Below are positions 1-7,510 of a stretch of DNA of 64,000 nt, piece by piece. The stretch's first letter is position 1, and every line of letters begins with the position of its first letter. This DNA is from Flaviaesturariibacter aridisoli (lineage in GTDB: Bacteria; Bacteroidota; Bacteroidia; Chitinophagales; Chitinophagaceae). The stretch lies in the NCBI RefSeq assembly GCF_004343705.1, contig NZ_SKFH01000011.1, positions 1-64,000 on the forward strand, written 5' to 3'. Made by a program: the position numbers and the translations under genes. Under the pieces are notes generated by a model. The model did no database searches. It was not told where the DNA came from and saw nothing but the letters and a program-made list of their open reading frames with translations.

Positions 1-66
1 CGGGTGGCTTTTTCGTGCTACAGGGGTAGGCAACTACAAACTACAAACCCCAAACTATAAACTGTT
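1..66. repeat. Iterated CAAACTACAAAC words
   Basis: The first 66 bases hold at least three tandem variants of the 9-10 bp word caaactacaaa, downstream of the minus-strand VOC gene. The same word recurs near 4045-4076 and, as an inverted pair, at 27508-27607. No gene is visible. Confidence 0.55.
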
Positions 67-456
67 CTAACCCATCGGCGTACACAACTCCACCAGGAAG
101 CCATTCGGGTCGCGCACGTAGGCTACTACTTGTCCCCAGGGTTTGGTCTTGACCGGTGCGGCCAGCGTAGCGCCGGCCCGGAGGGCGGCGTCGACGGCGG
201 CGGCAACGTCGGTGGTAGCAAAGCCGATCTCGAAACCGAAGGGCCTCCCCGACGCGTCGGGCGCCTGGAAGCCGCCTTCGAGGTTGGACGCGGCGAGCGC
301 CAGCGAGGCAAACGAAAGCGTAGTGCCGCCGGTGTCGAGCTCGCCGTAAGAGCTGTCGGGCGCAATAAAGCGGCGGGTGCATCCGAAGGCCTTTTCATAG
401 AAGGCGAGGGCGGCTTCCACGGCGGGCACATAGAGGATGGTATAGGCAAAGGTCAT
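67..456 (-). CDS. VOC family (glyoxalase/bleomycin-resistance-like) protein
   Basis: A 129-residue single-domain protein of the vicinal oxygen chelate fold. The paired beta-alpha-beta-beta-beta modules can be followed from the N-terminal YTILYVPAVEAALAFYEKAFG to the C-terminal DPNGFLVELCTP, which is the usual end of the second module and supplies a metal-ligand glutamate in many members. Length is typical for a single-chain VOC subunit that dimerises. The family includes glyoxalase I, epimerases and antibiotic-binding proteins; substrate cannot be told from this sequence. It stands alone on the minus strand with an intergenic region of about 470 bp upstream. Family assignment is firm and function is open. 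Confidence 0.85.
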   Translation of the reverse strand: MTFAYTILYVPAVEAALAFYEKAFGCTRRFIAPDSSYGELDTGGTTLSFASLALAASNLEGGFQAPDASGRPFGFEIGFATTDVAAAVDAALRAGATLAAPVKTKPWGQVVAYVRDPNGFLVELCTPMG

Positions 457-929
457 AGCGGGAGTTTAGGTGTGAAGATCGGGATTCCAGAGGCACAGCG
501 CTACGCAATCCTTGTCATGACCAGCCCCCAACTATAGGACTGCCTTCGCGCATGTCCTGCGCAGCAGGACGCTCGAACTACGACGGGCAGGAGCGCCGGT
601 GCCTGTACCATTATAGCCGGCAGAAGAGCCGAACGCCGCGCGCTCTGACCGCGCGGCAATAGCTCTGCGCCCCCATGATTGTCTCCCTTTCTCGGCGTTG
701 CAAACCGCGCCTCCCTGCACCTTCCTGAAACGACAAACGGAAGTCCGGTAACCGGCAACTCCCCTGCGCGCTTCAACGCACGCACCAACGCTTCCACCGC
801 CGACCATTGCGGGTTGTGGTCGGCTTCGGGGATGCGCACGGGCGTTCAGATTAGCACTGCAAGTATACAGTGCGCAATGGAAATGCTGACGGGCCGCCGC
901 GTATCTTAGCCCTACTCAACCCGATCACC
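457..929. other. Intergenic region with hairpins, no convincing gene
   Basis: Between the VOC gene and the next plus-strand gene there is no ORF with a recognisable product. Two strong hairpins are visible: a 7-bp perfect stem at about 555-571 (gtcctgc/gcaggac) and another at about 632-652 (ccgcgcg/cgcgcgg). A minus-strand GTG ORF (501-839) is open across it, but its second half is rich in Ala/Arg/Ser/Leu, as expected of translated palindromic DNA, so it is not called. The region could be a degenerate dispersed repeat. A TATCTTAG box at 902-909 may be the promoter of the gene at 930. Confidence 0.4.
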
Positions 930-1241
930 ATGACCGAAGCCCGCCAAACCCTGCAAGACCTGTTCGACCGCACGCCGCGGCGCCACAATGCCGACAATGT
1001 GAAGGAGATCTACGGCATCCTCGACGCCTACGAAGACCTGCTGCAAACCCTCGAGGCGCAGCCGCAGTACGAGCCGGTGATCGCCCCCTTCTTTGATGCG
1101 CTCGATCCCATCCGCGCCACCGTAAAGAAATCCAACGACCCGAAGGCTTCCAAGAAGGGCAAGGACGACCTCTTCGACGAGGCCTCCGGTGCCCTCAAAG
1201 ACAATATGGAGGAATTGATGCGGCTGCTGGATAGCCAATAG
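930..1241 (+). CDS. Small helical protein of unknown function
   Basis: A 103-residue, charged, mostly alpha-helical protein. I do not recognise a family. The ATG at 930 was chosen over an upstream in-frame ATG at 870 because the upstream 20 residues have no protein-like character and because a TATCTTAG box (902-909) lies between them. No signal peptide or membrane segment is visible, so it is likely cytoplasmic. It is convergent with the reductase at 1257-1814, only 15 bp away, with no obvious hairpin between them. Codon use is like its neighbours. Expression is plausible, function unknown. Confidence 0.65.
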   Translation: MTEARQTLQDLFDRTPRRHNADNVKEIYGILDAYEDLLQTLEAQPQYEPVIAPFFDALDPIRATVKKSNDPKASKKGKDDLFDEASGALKDNMEELMRLLDSQ

Positions 1242-1256
1242 AAAGCCGGTATCACG

Positions 1257-1814
1257 TTACCGCTCCGGCGCATACCGCAGCAGCACAATGCCGCAATCGA
1301 AGGGCGTGGCGCCGAGCAGCTTCAGGCGGGTGCGGCCGCTGAAGATGGACAGCCCGTCTCCGATGGCCGTGGGGTTGACAAAGAGATGCAGTTCGTCGAT
1401 GAGGCCCGCATCGATCAGCGCCGATACGAAGGAGGCGCCGCCGTAAACGATCAGGTCCTTACCCTCCAGCGCCTTGAGCCGCGCTACTTCTCCGGCCAGG
1501 TCGCCGGCGATCGTACTGCGCGGCCAGGGACTTTCCGTCATTGTTTTGCTGAATACCACCTTGGGCAGCTCCGAAAACAACCGGCCCACGCCCTGCTCGG
1601 GGTGGGCGGCATCGTCGGCCACGCCGGCCCAATACGGGATAAAGCCTCCGGCCATCTTGCGACCGAGGAGGATGGTATCGATGGAATCGGTAAGCGCGGT
1701 TACATACTGCTTCAGGGCATCGTCCCAGGCAAAGGTCATCCAGTCCAGTTCCCCGTTGGGGCCCGCTACGAAGCCGTCGGCGGTTACCTGCATTTGCAAA
1801 TGGAGTCGGCGCAT
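1257..1814 (-). CDS. Dihydrofolate reductase / RibD C-terminal domain family protein
   Basis: A 185-residue protein of the RibD_C (DHFR-like) family, which binds NAD(P)H and reduces small heterocycles. The N-terminal strand RRLHLQMQVTADGFVAGPNGELDW is the family's opening signature, followed by ILLGRKM (G-R-x-M, cofactor region) and KDLIVYGGASFVSALIDAGLIDELHLFVNPTAIGDG in pieces of the nucleotide-binding half. An upstream in-frame ATG at 1895 would add 27 basic, low-complexity residues; the start at 1814 gives the family's normal length. These standalone proteins are not the riboflavin enzyme itself and most are of unknown substrate. Confidence 0.85.
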   Translation of the reverse strand: MRRLHLQMQVTADGFVAGPNGELDWMTFAWDDALKQYVTALTDSIDTILLGRKMAGGFIPYWAGVADDAAHPEQGVGRLFSELPKVVFSKTMTESPWPRSTIAGDLAGEVARLKALEGKDLIVYGGASFVSALIDAGLIDELHLFVNPTAIGDGLSIFSGRTRLKLLGATPFDCGIVLLRYAPER

Positions 1815-1940
1815 CGTTTTTTGCTTTGCCACAAACCTAGGCATTCGGGGCGTTCGGAAGCGGGGCGCCTGCGGCAAAGTGGGGGCATTTTGCAACGCCC
1901 CCCCCGGGGCCCGCGCGGCTCAGGGATCAAGGGCGCCTCG

Positions 1941-2897
1941 TTAGCGGCGGCGGCGGCGGGCCAGCAGCCATACAAAAGCGCCGAGAAATACGAATATGCC
2001 GGCCAGCGACCAGTAGAGTGTATTAGAAGGCGCGGGCTTCGTGGCGGCCATTACGGTGGGTGCAGGACGCGCGTCTTTTACCAGTTGCTGCAGTGCGGCG
2101 TCGGTCTTGCCGGCAGCAACCAGCGAGTCGCTGAGCGTTTGCGCGCGGCGCAGCAGGAGCGTGTCGGTGAAGCCGTAGCGGCGGGCAGCGCCATAGAGCG
2201 CGCCCACGCTGGTAGGATCGTGCTGCAGCCAGCGCAGGTTGCCCAGCTCAAACAGCAGGCGCCCGATGACGGGATCGGGCGGCGCGAGGAACGACATCCG
2301 TTCATTAAGCTGGTAAAAGATGGCCTCGTCCAGCGTCCAGGGGCTGCGGCCGGCAGCTGTCCAGCGCGGCTTCGCGTCGCGCCCCAGGTCAGCGTCGAGC
2401 AGATCGGAGGTGGAGGGGTTGGCGTTGCCGGCGGCTTTTGCTTCGAGGATATTCACGTGGATCCACTCCGAGCCCCGATGCGACTTCGGGTCGATGGCCA
2501 CGGCGCGGCGGATCCAGAGGAGGGCGGAATCGTTCTTTCCCAGCAGCTCGTATACCGTACCCAGGTTGGACGCGGTGGAGTAGCGGCCCGGCTTGCGGCG
2601 CTCGAGGTCGAGGTAGAGGTCGCGGGCCTCGGTGTATTTCTTTTGCAGGATGAGCAGCACGCCCATATCGGAGCGGTAGGCGGCATCGCCGGTGCGGCGC
2701 CAGCCCTGCTCGAGGCGTGCGGTGGTGGCGGCGTAGTCGATCTTTTCAAAGTCGTGGCCCCTCGGCACGCGCGACTCGCCACCGCGGTCGGCAAAGAGCA
2801 GGGTACCGTCTTTCGGCTCGCGGGTTTCGCCGTTGATACAGGCGGCGGCCGGCAGGGCGGCGGCCAGGAAGGCAAAGGGAAGCAGCAGTTTCTTCAT
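1941..2897 (-). CDS. Secreted/membrane-anchored TPR protein
   Basis: A 318-residue protein with a signal peptide (residues 1-19, ending near AAAC), tetratricopeptide-like helices over about residues 55-150 (DMGVLLILQKKYTEARDLYL and SNLGTVYELLGKNDSALLWI are TPR-type halves), a middle region of unknown fold, and a C-terminal transmembrane helix (about 293-312) followed by an RRRRR stop-transfer tail. This predicts a periplasmic TPR domain held in the inner membrane by its C-terminus. The cysteine at residue 20 could be a lipobox Cys (AAAC), in which case the mature protein would have two anchors. The job is probably protein-protein contact; no partner is evident. Confidence 0.75.
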   Translation of the reverse strand: MKKLLLPFAFLAAALPAAACINGETREPKDGTLLFADRGGESRVPRGHDFEKIDYAATTARLEQGWRRTGDAAYRSDMGVLLILQKKYTEARDLYLDLERRKPGRYSTASNLGTVYELLGKNDSALLWIRRAVAIDPKSHRGSEWIHVNILEAKAAGNANPSTSDLLDADLGRDAKPRWTAAGRSPWTLDEAIFYQLNERMSFLAPPDPVIGRLLFELGNLRWLQHDPTSVGALYGAARRYGFTDTLLLRRAQTLSDSLVAAGKTDAALQQLVKDARPAPTVMAATKPAPSNTLYWSLAGIFVFLGAFVWLLARRRRR

Positions 2898-2959
2898 TTG
2901 ATGTGCAGGTATGGGGTGCGCGAAAATAATTCAGGGAAAGGGTGCATTTAAAGCGGCGC

Positions 2960-3976
2960 TCAGCGGCCGGCAGGAGCCGCAACCGGGAGAAAGCCGCCGT
3001 TGATATGATCGATCCGCAGGAGGCTTTCTTGCAGCTCGCCATCCGCAACCATGAGTGCCCCGACAAGTCCGAAGGCGACGCCAAAGGCAATGGCTTTCCC
3101 CGTCGGAACCGTTTTGCGCAGCCGCCCGTTGAAAAAGAAGTCGTTGCCCTCCTTGCGGAGCGGGCTGTAGCCGAATTCGGTCGCCACCCAGATGCGCCCG
3201 TCGTGCACCAGCGCGTAGAAATCCTGCGGCGGAATGACCTCCTGCCCCTCGCCCATGTAGATCTTCACTTCTTTCAACGAGCCCTTTTTCGAGAATTGCG
3301 GGAGCGGCTCGGCGATGTCGGGCGTTTGCGCGGCCAGGGCGGCATACGAATAATACAAGCCCTCGCGGTAGTGATCCGTGCCGTACAGCGGGAGGCGCTG
3401 TTTCTCGATCGAGTCGAGGTGCAGCACCTGGTCGTAGGTCAGTAAGGCCGTATCGGCAGCGGCCTGTACCAGGTGCGCCTGCAGGAAGTCGGCCAGCAGG
3501 TCGGACGCGCGCCGGTAAAGGCCGCGGGTAACATCCAGGGCGCTGATGTGGATCATGCTGTCGAGCGTGCCGAGCAATGCATAGCGACCGGCACCGGCTT
3601 CGGCATAGAGGTTGGCACGCAGGTAGCACCAGCCTTGCTCGCGAAAAGAAGTCGTGAGCTCGGCGAAACGGAAATCCCGCAACTGGAACAGCAGTGTGCC
3701 CGGCGCATTGCGGCCACCCTGCGCCTCCACCAGGCCTTGCAGTTGCACTTCCAGCGCCGGTTTGGGCACCACGGAAGCAAGGCGGTTGAAAGCGCCGGTC
3801 TGCACCACCCCCAGGCTGCTGCTGTCATAGCGTGCATCCAGCAAGCGGACACGCCCGTAGCGGGCGCCGGAAACAGGCTGCACTTTTTCGGGAAGACCGA
3901 TCGTGAAATAGTCGGTGTGCTGCGCGCCGGCCACGAATGCAGCGAACAACAGCAGGGTGGAAAGAAACGATTTCAT
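2960..3976 (-). CDS. Secreted protein of unknown function
   Basis: A 338-residue protein with a clear signal peptide (MKSFLSTLLLFAAFVAGAQ, cleavage after about residue 18). The mature part is mixed alpha/beta; a short hydrophobic, Gly-rich stretch near residues 294-312 (GKAIAFGVAFGLVGALMVADG) may be a membrane hairpin or a buried helix. I do not recognise a domain. It lies 62 bp upstream of the TPR gene on the same strand, and the two may be co-transcribed. A TTAATTTG sequence just upstream of the ATG resembles the Bacteroidota -7 box. Likely periplasmic or outer-membrane associated. Confidence 0.65.
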   Translation of the reverse strand: MKSFLSTLLLFAAFVAGAQHTDYFTIGLPEKVQPVSGARYGRVRLLDARYDSSSLGVVQTGAFNRLASVVPKPALEVQLQGLVEAQGGRNAPGTLLFQLRDFRFAELTTSFREQGWCYLRANLYAEAGAGRYALLGTLDSMIHISALDVTRGLYRRASDLLADFLQAHLVQAAADTALLTYDQVLHLDSIEKQRLPLYGTDHYREGLYYSYAALAAQTPDIAEPLPQFSKKGSLKEVKIYMGEGQEVIPPQDFYALVHDGRIWVATEFGYSPLRKEGNDFFFNGRLRKTVPTGKAIAFGVAFGLVGALMVADGELQESLLRIDHINGGFLPVAAPAGR

Positions 3977-4044
3977 GCGGTGGGTTTGGATGGTTCCAAA
4001 TTAATTGAAAAAGGAGAAAGCCGTCGAATAACTGTTAAAGCGAA

Positions 4045-4076
4045 CCACAAACTTCAAACTACAAACGACAAACTTC
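4045..4076. repeat. Iterated CAAACTACAAAC words
   Basis: Four tandem variants of the word (c)aaactacaaac lie immediately upstream of the rlmD promoter box. They belong to the same family as 1-66 and 27508-27607. Confidence 0.55.
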
Positions 4077-4086
4077 CCTTCGCTCG

Positions 4087-4094
4087 TACTTTTG
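4087..4094 (+). promoter_or_regulatory. -7 type promoter box of rlmD
   Basis: TACTTTTG matches the Bacteroidota -7 consensus TAnnTTTG exactly and ends four bases before the GTG start of rlmD. If the usual spacing holds, transcription begins at or within a few bases of the start codon, so the mRNA may be leaderless. Confidence 0.6.
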
Positions 4095-4098
4095 ACGC

Positions 4099-5637
4099 GT
4101 GAGAAGAAAACAAAAACCACGCATCCTCGAAGGCATTACCGTGGAGGCTTATGCCGCCGAGGGCAAGTCGCTGGCGCGCCAGGATGGAAAAGTGATCTTT
4201 ATCGAAGGCGCCGTGCCCGGCGACGTGGTCGACGTGCGGCTTGGCAAGAGTAAGAAGGACTGGGCCGAAGGCCATGCCATTCACTTTCATAAATATGCCG
4301 AAGAGCGCGTGACGCCCTTTTGCCAGCACTTCGGCGTGTGCGGCGGCTGCCAGTGGCAGATGCTGCCCTACGAAAAGCAGCTCCAATACAAGCAGCAGCA
4401 GGTGTTCGACAACCTGACCCGCATCGGCAAGGTGCAGCTACCGCCCTTCGAGCCGATCCTGGGCGCGCCGGAATACCGCTTTTACCGCAATAAGCTGGAA
4501 TACACGTTTTCGACGAAGGAGTTTACGCCGGGCAAACCCGAGCCGCGCGACCCTTCCTCCCGACCTCCTTCCCTGGAAGAAGGAGGAGTTGGCTCCGAAT
4601 CTGTTCCCCTTCCCTTAGGAAAGGGGTCAGGGGATGGGTCCGTAGCGGGGAGTGCCCTCCCTCCTGCCGGCGAATCCTACGACGACCCGCAGCCCGGCGC
4701 GGCCGGCTTCCATGCCCGTGGCTTCTTTGAAAAAGTCGTGGCCATCGAGAAGTGCTGGCTGCAGGAAGACGTGACCAACCGCATCCGCAACGGCGTGCGC
4801 GACTTCGCCCGCGCCAACGGCATTTCGTTTTACGATATCCGCGCCCACGTGGGTGCCCTCCGCACCATGCAGGTGCGCCTCTGTACCACGGGCGAGCTGA
4901 TGGTGAACCTCGTTTTCGGCAACGACAACCCGCGCGAGCGGAAGCCGGTGCTCGAATACATGAAGGCGACTTTTCCCGAAATCAGCACGCTGCTCTATAC
5001 CGTCAACCTGAAGTGGAACGACTCGCTCCACGACCTCGACCCACAGGTGTATACCGGCAAGGGCTTCGCCATCGAGCAGCTGGAAGACTTTCGTTTCAAG
5101 ATCGGGCCGAAAAGCTTTTTCCAGACCAACACGAAGCAGGCCGAGCACCTCTACCGCGTTACGCGCGAGTTTGCCGAGCTGGACGGATCGCAGGTACTGT
5201 ACGACCTCTATTGCGGCACGGGCTCCATCGGTATTTTCTGCAGCCGCGGCGCCAAAAAGATCGTGGGCGTGGAGCTGATCGAAGCCGCCATTGCCGACGC
5301 GAAGGAGAATGCGGCGCTCAACAACATCGGCCACAGCTTCTTCACCGCCGGCGACGTGATCGAGGTGTGCAACGACGCCTTCTTTGCCGAACATGGCCGC
5401 CCCGATGTGCTCATCACCGACCCGCCGCGCGCCGGCATGCACGAAAAACTCGTGCACAAGATCCTCGAGATGGAAGCACCTACGGTGGTGTATGTCAGCT
5501 GCAACCCCGCCACGCAGGCCCGCGACCTGGCCCTGCTCGACGCCAAGTACGCCGTGACGCGCGTGCGCCCCGTCGATATGTTTCCCCACACCCACCACAT
5601 CGAGAACGTGGTGCAACTGAAACGCCGTTCCTCATGA
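4099..5637 (+). CDS. rlmD: 23S rRNA (uracil-5-)-methyltransferase RlmD (RumA)
   Basis: A 512-residue SAM-dependent enzyme that makes m5U in 23S rRNA. An N-terminal TRAM domain (about 9-65) precedes four cysteines that fit the [4Fe-4S] site: C75, C81, C84 and C219. The SAM motif is DLYCGTGSIG, and the catalytic nucleophile is C468 in VSCNP, with a general-base glutamate in HHIENV near the end. The spacing from C84 to C219 is about 55 residues longer than in E. coli RumA because residues ~150-195 are an in-frame palindromic repeat insertion (4549-4680). The GTG at 4099 sits four bases after a perfect -7 box. The stop overlaps the start of the rhomboid gene (ATGA), implying translational coupling. 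Confidence 0.95.
   Translation: MRRKQKPRILEGITVEAYAAEGKSLARQDGKVIFIEGAVPGDVVDVRLGKSKKDWAEGHAIHFHKYAEERVTPFCQHFGVCGGCQWQMLPYEKQLQYKQQQVFDNLTRIGKVQLPPFEPILGAPEYRFYRNKLEYTFSTKEFTPGKPEPRDPSSRPPSLEEGGVGSESVPLPLGKGSGDGSVAGSALPPAGESYDDPQPGAAGFHARGFFEKVVAIEKCWLQEDVTNRIRNGVRDFARANGISFYDIRAHVGALRTMQVRLCTTGELMVNLVFGNDNPRERKPVLEYMKATFPEISTLLYTVNLKWNDSLHDLDPQVYTGKGFAIEQLEDFRFKIGPKSFFQTNTKQAEHLYRVTREFAELDGSQVLYDLYCGTGSIGIFCSRGAKKIVGVELIEAAIADAKENAALNNIGHSFFTAGDVIEVCNDAFFAEHGRPDVLITDPPRAGMHEKLVHKILEMEAPTVVYVSCNPATQARDLALLDAKYAVTRVRPVDMFPHTHHIENVVQLKRRSS
4549..4680 (+). repeat. Palindromic repeat inserted in frame in rlmD
   Basis: About 130 bp inside rlmD carries two adjacent palindromes: ctccttc/gaagaaggag near 4566-4587 and cccctt-cc/gg-aaagggg near 4605-4626, followed by a gtcaggggatgggtc tail. 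The encoded stretch is Pro/Ser/Gly-rich and has no counterpart in the family. The palindrome and tail resemble the intergenic repeats at 18253-18277, 36321-36345 and 36476-36500 and the insertion in paaB. Confidence 0.7.
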
Positions 5638-6278
5638 GCCGATTCGAATATTACCGCCCCAACCAGATGCCGCCGGTGGTGCGCGGACTCCTCATCACCA
5701 ACGCGGTCGTTTTCCTGCTCCAGCAGCTCGGCGACTCGTACGGACGCACCGCCCCGATCCCGTTCTCGCTGACGGGGAAGCTGGCCCTCTTTCCCTTCGG
5801 TGCCGGCTTCGAAGTATACCAGCTGGTGACGCACATGTTCACCCACTGGGATTTCGGACACATCCTTTTCAACATGTTCGCGCTGTGGACCTTTGGCAAG
5901 ATGCTCGAAATGGTGTGGGGACCGAAGCGCTTCCTCAATTTTTACCTGTTGTGCGGATTGGGCGCCGCGATCATACACCTGGTAGTGCAATACGTCCAGG
6001 GCAACGGCGTGCCCGCCATCGGTGCGTCGGGCGCGGTGATGGGTGTTTTCGCCGCCTGCGCGTACCTCTTTCCGAACACGGAAATGCACATCATGTTCAT
6101 CCCCATCCCGGTCAAACTGAAGTGGATCGCCGCCGGCTATATCGCCATCGATCTCTTCGGCGGTTTCAGCCCTTCGGCCGGCGACGGTATCGCCCACTTT
6201 GCGCACCTCGGCGGCGCCCTCACTGGCTTTATAATTGTATTGATTTGGCAGAAGACCAATCGCCGGCGACTGTACTGA
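5634..6278 (+). CDS. Rhomboid family intramembrane serine protease
   Basis: A 214-residue polytopic membrane protein with six predicted helices. Rhomboid landmarks are intact: HWDFGHILFNM (the H-x-x-x-N of TM2, about 71-81), catalytic S132 in GASG on TM4, and catalytic H191 in HFAHLGG on TM6. It should cleave transmembrane substrates within the inner membrane. The ATG at 5634 overlaps the rlmD stop by four bases, so the two are translationally coupled. It is followed at 6473 by a second rhomboid without the serine, and the pair may act together. The start is fixed by the overlap and by a normal family length. Confidence 0.93.
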   Translation: MSRFEYYRPNQMPPVVRGLLITNAVVFLLQQLGDSYGRTAPIPFSLTGKLALFPFGAGFEVYQLVTHMFTHWDFGHILFNMFALWTFGKMLEMVWGPKRFLNFYLLCGLGAAIIHLVVQYVQGNGVPAIGASGAVMGVFAACAYLFPNTEMHIMFIPIPVKLKWIAAGYIAIDLFGGFSPSAGDGIAHFAHLGGALTGFIIVLIWQKTNRRRLY

Positions 6279-6290
6279 CGGCTAAGCCGC

Positions 6291-6422
6291 CATTGCGAGC
6301 GAAGCGAGGCAAACTCCCCCGTTACGCAAGCAGTTTTCACGCTTCAGAAAATTTCAATTGAAATGGTGGCGGAGCGGGAAATGATTTCAGGTTGAGGAGT
6401 TTGCTTCGCTTCGATCGCAATG
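6291..6422. repeat. Inverted repeat pair between the two rhomboid genes
   Basis: A 26-bp arm (6291-6316, beginning cattgcgagcgaagcgagg) recurs as an imperfect inverted copy at 6397-6422 (ending cttcgatcgcaatg). The core gcgagcgaagcgagg is a widely dispersed bacterial intergenic repeat. About 80 bp lie between the arms. It may form a large cruciform or RNA hairpin; it has no T-run and is not a standard terminator. Confidence 0.7.
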
Positions 6423-6457
6423 ACCCGCCCCGGCGGATCAAAGCCTCGTCCCACACC

Positions 6458-6465
6458 TAACTTTG
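6458..6465 (+). promoter_or_regulatory. -7 type promoter box of second rhomboid gene
   Basis: TAACTTTG matches TAnnTTTG and ends seven bases before the ATG at 6473. This suggests the second rhomboid has its own promoter, separate from the rlmD unit, with a very short 5' leader. Confidence 0.5.
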
Positions 6466-6472
6466 TACCGAT

Positions 6473-7399
6473 ATGGCTTACTATCCTCAGCAAAACCGCA
6501 AGAAGCTTTCCATCGGATCGGATGGCAACGCCCTGATGAACCTCATTGCGCTGCTGCTCATCGTGTTCGTGGTATTCGCATTCATCCAGGTCATTTACAC
6601 CTTCAGCTTTTACAAGGAAGGATCGGCGCGCTACCACACCGAGGTGTTTCCCTGGATCAGTATGCCGGCCGACCTGTCGAAGCTGCTCACGCGGCCCTGG
6701 ACGGTGCTCACGCATCCCTTCGTGCACGACGGTGTATTCCCGGTCATCGGCAACCTGCTCTGGCTCTGGGCCTTCGGCTACATCTACCAGGAACTTACGG
6801 GCTACCGCCTGCTGATCCCGCTGTTCCTGTACGGCTCCCTCGCCGGCGCGGTGGCGTTCCTTGCCGCCTATAACCTCATTCCCGGTCTCCGCCCCGATGC
6901 CGCCGTGGCACAGCTCTGGGGCGCCGGCGCCGGCGTGATGGCCATCGCCATTGCCACCACCGTGCTGGCCCCCGACTACCGCATCTTCCCGATGCTCAAC
7001 GGCGGCATCCCGCTGTGGGTCATCACGCTGCTCTATGCCGTGGTCACGCTGGCGATGATCCCCTTCAGCAACCCGGGCGAGCACATCGCCCACCTCGCCG
7101 GCGCCGGCCTCGGCTTCCTGTTCCAGGTGCAGCACAACCGCGGCCGCGACTGGTCCAGCCCGCTGAACCGCCTCTGGGACTGGTGGACGAACCTGTTCAA
7201 CCCCGAACGGCCGGGCAAGAGCCCTTCGCCGAAAGACCAGCTCTTTTACAAGGCCTCCGTGCCGCCCTTTAAGAAGTCTTCCAACCTCACCCAGCAGCGC
7301 GTGGACGAGATCCTCGACAAGATCAACCAGAAAGGCTTCAAAAGCCTCACGGAGGAAGAACGCGAGATCCTCAAAAAAGCGAGCAGCGACAACCAGTAA
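6473..7399 (+). CDS. Rhomboid-like membrane protein lacking the catalytic serine
   Basis: A 308-residue membrane protein with the rhomboid fold (helices from about 21 to 220) plus a cytoplasmic C-terminal tail. The position of the catalytic Ser in the usual G-A-S-A-G/G-x-S-G motif is Gly152 (G150-A-G-A-G154; codon ggc at 6926-6928), one transition away from a Ser codon agc. The TM6 histidine is kept (H206 in HIAHLAG). The tail (about 268-308) ends in VDEILDKINQKGFKSLTEEE, a short helical module common on Bacteroidota rhomboids. It is predicted to be a non-proteolytic pseudo-protease that may bind substrates or regulate the active rhomboid next door. Another reading is a rhomboid using an unusual nucleophile. 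Confidence 0.85.
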   Translation: MAYYPQQNRKKLSIGSDGNALMNLIALLLIVFVVFAFIQVIYTFSFYKEGSARYHTEVFPWISMPADLSKLLTRPWTVLTHPFVHDGVFPVIGNLLWLWAFGYIYQELTGYRLLIPLFLYGSLAGAVAFLAAYNLIPGLRPDAAVAQLWGAGAGVMAIAIATTVLAPDYRIFPMLNGGIPLWVITLLYAVVTLAMIPFSNPGEHIAHLAGAGLGFLFQVQHNRGRDWSSPLNRLWDWWTNLFNPERPGKSPSPKDQLFYKASVPPFKKSSNLTQQRVDEILDKINQKGFKSLTEEEREILKKASSDNQ

Positions 7400-7493
7400 T
7401 TTCAGATCTCAGATCTCGGATCTCAGATTTAGAATTCCGGATCCACATACCGGCCAACTGAATCTGAAATCCGAAATCCGGAATCTGAGATTC
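7400..7493. repeat. Iterated CAGATCTCAGATCTC words, inverted pair
   Basis: Variants of tcagatctcaga on the left (7402-7430) are answered by inverted variants gaatctgaaatccgaaatc on the right (about 7459-7493), filling the whole spacer between the rhomboid-like gene and the next gene. Single arms of the same family lie at 34338-34363. Confidence 0.6.
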
Positions 7494-7510
7494 TCCTGTA
7501 ATTTGCGCTC

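Noticed and set aside
501-839. 112-codon minus-strand ORF with GTG start
   Set aside because: The second half is translated palindromic DNA and nothing is recognisable; weak chance of a degenerate element remains.
1386-2951. 521-codon plus-strand ORF
   Set aside because: It covers the RibD-like and TPR genes on the other strand and has no domain or signal.
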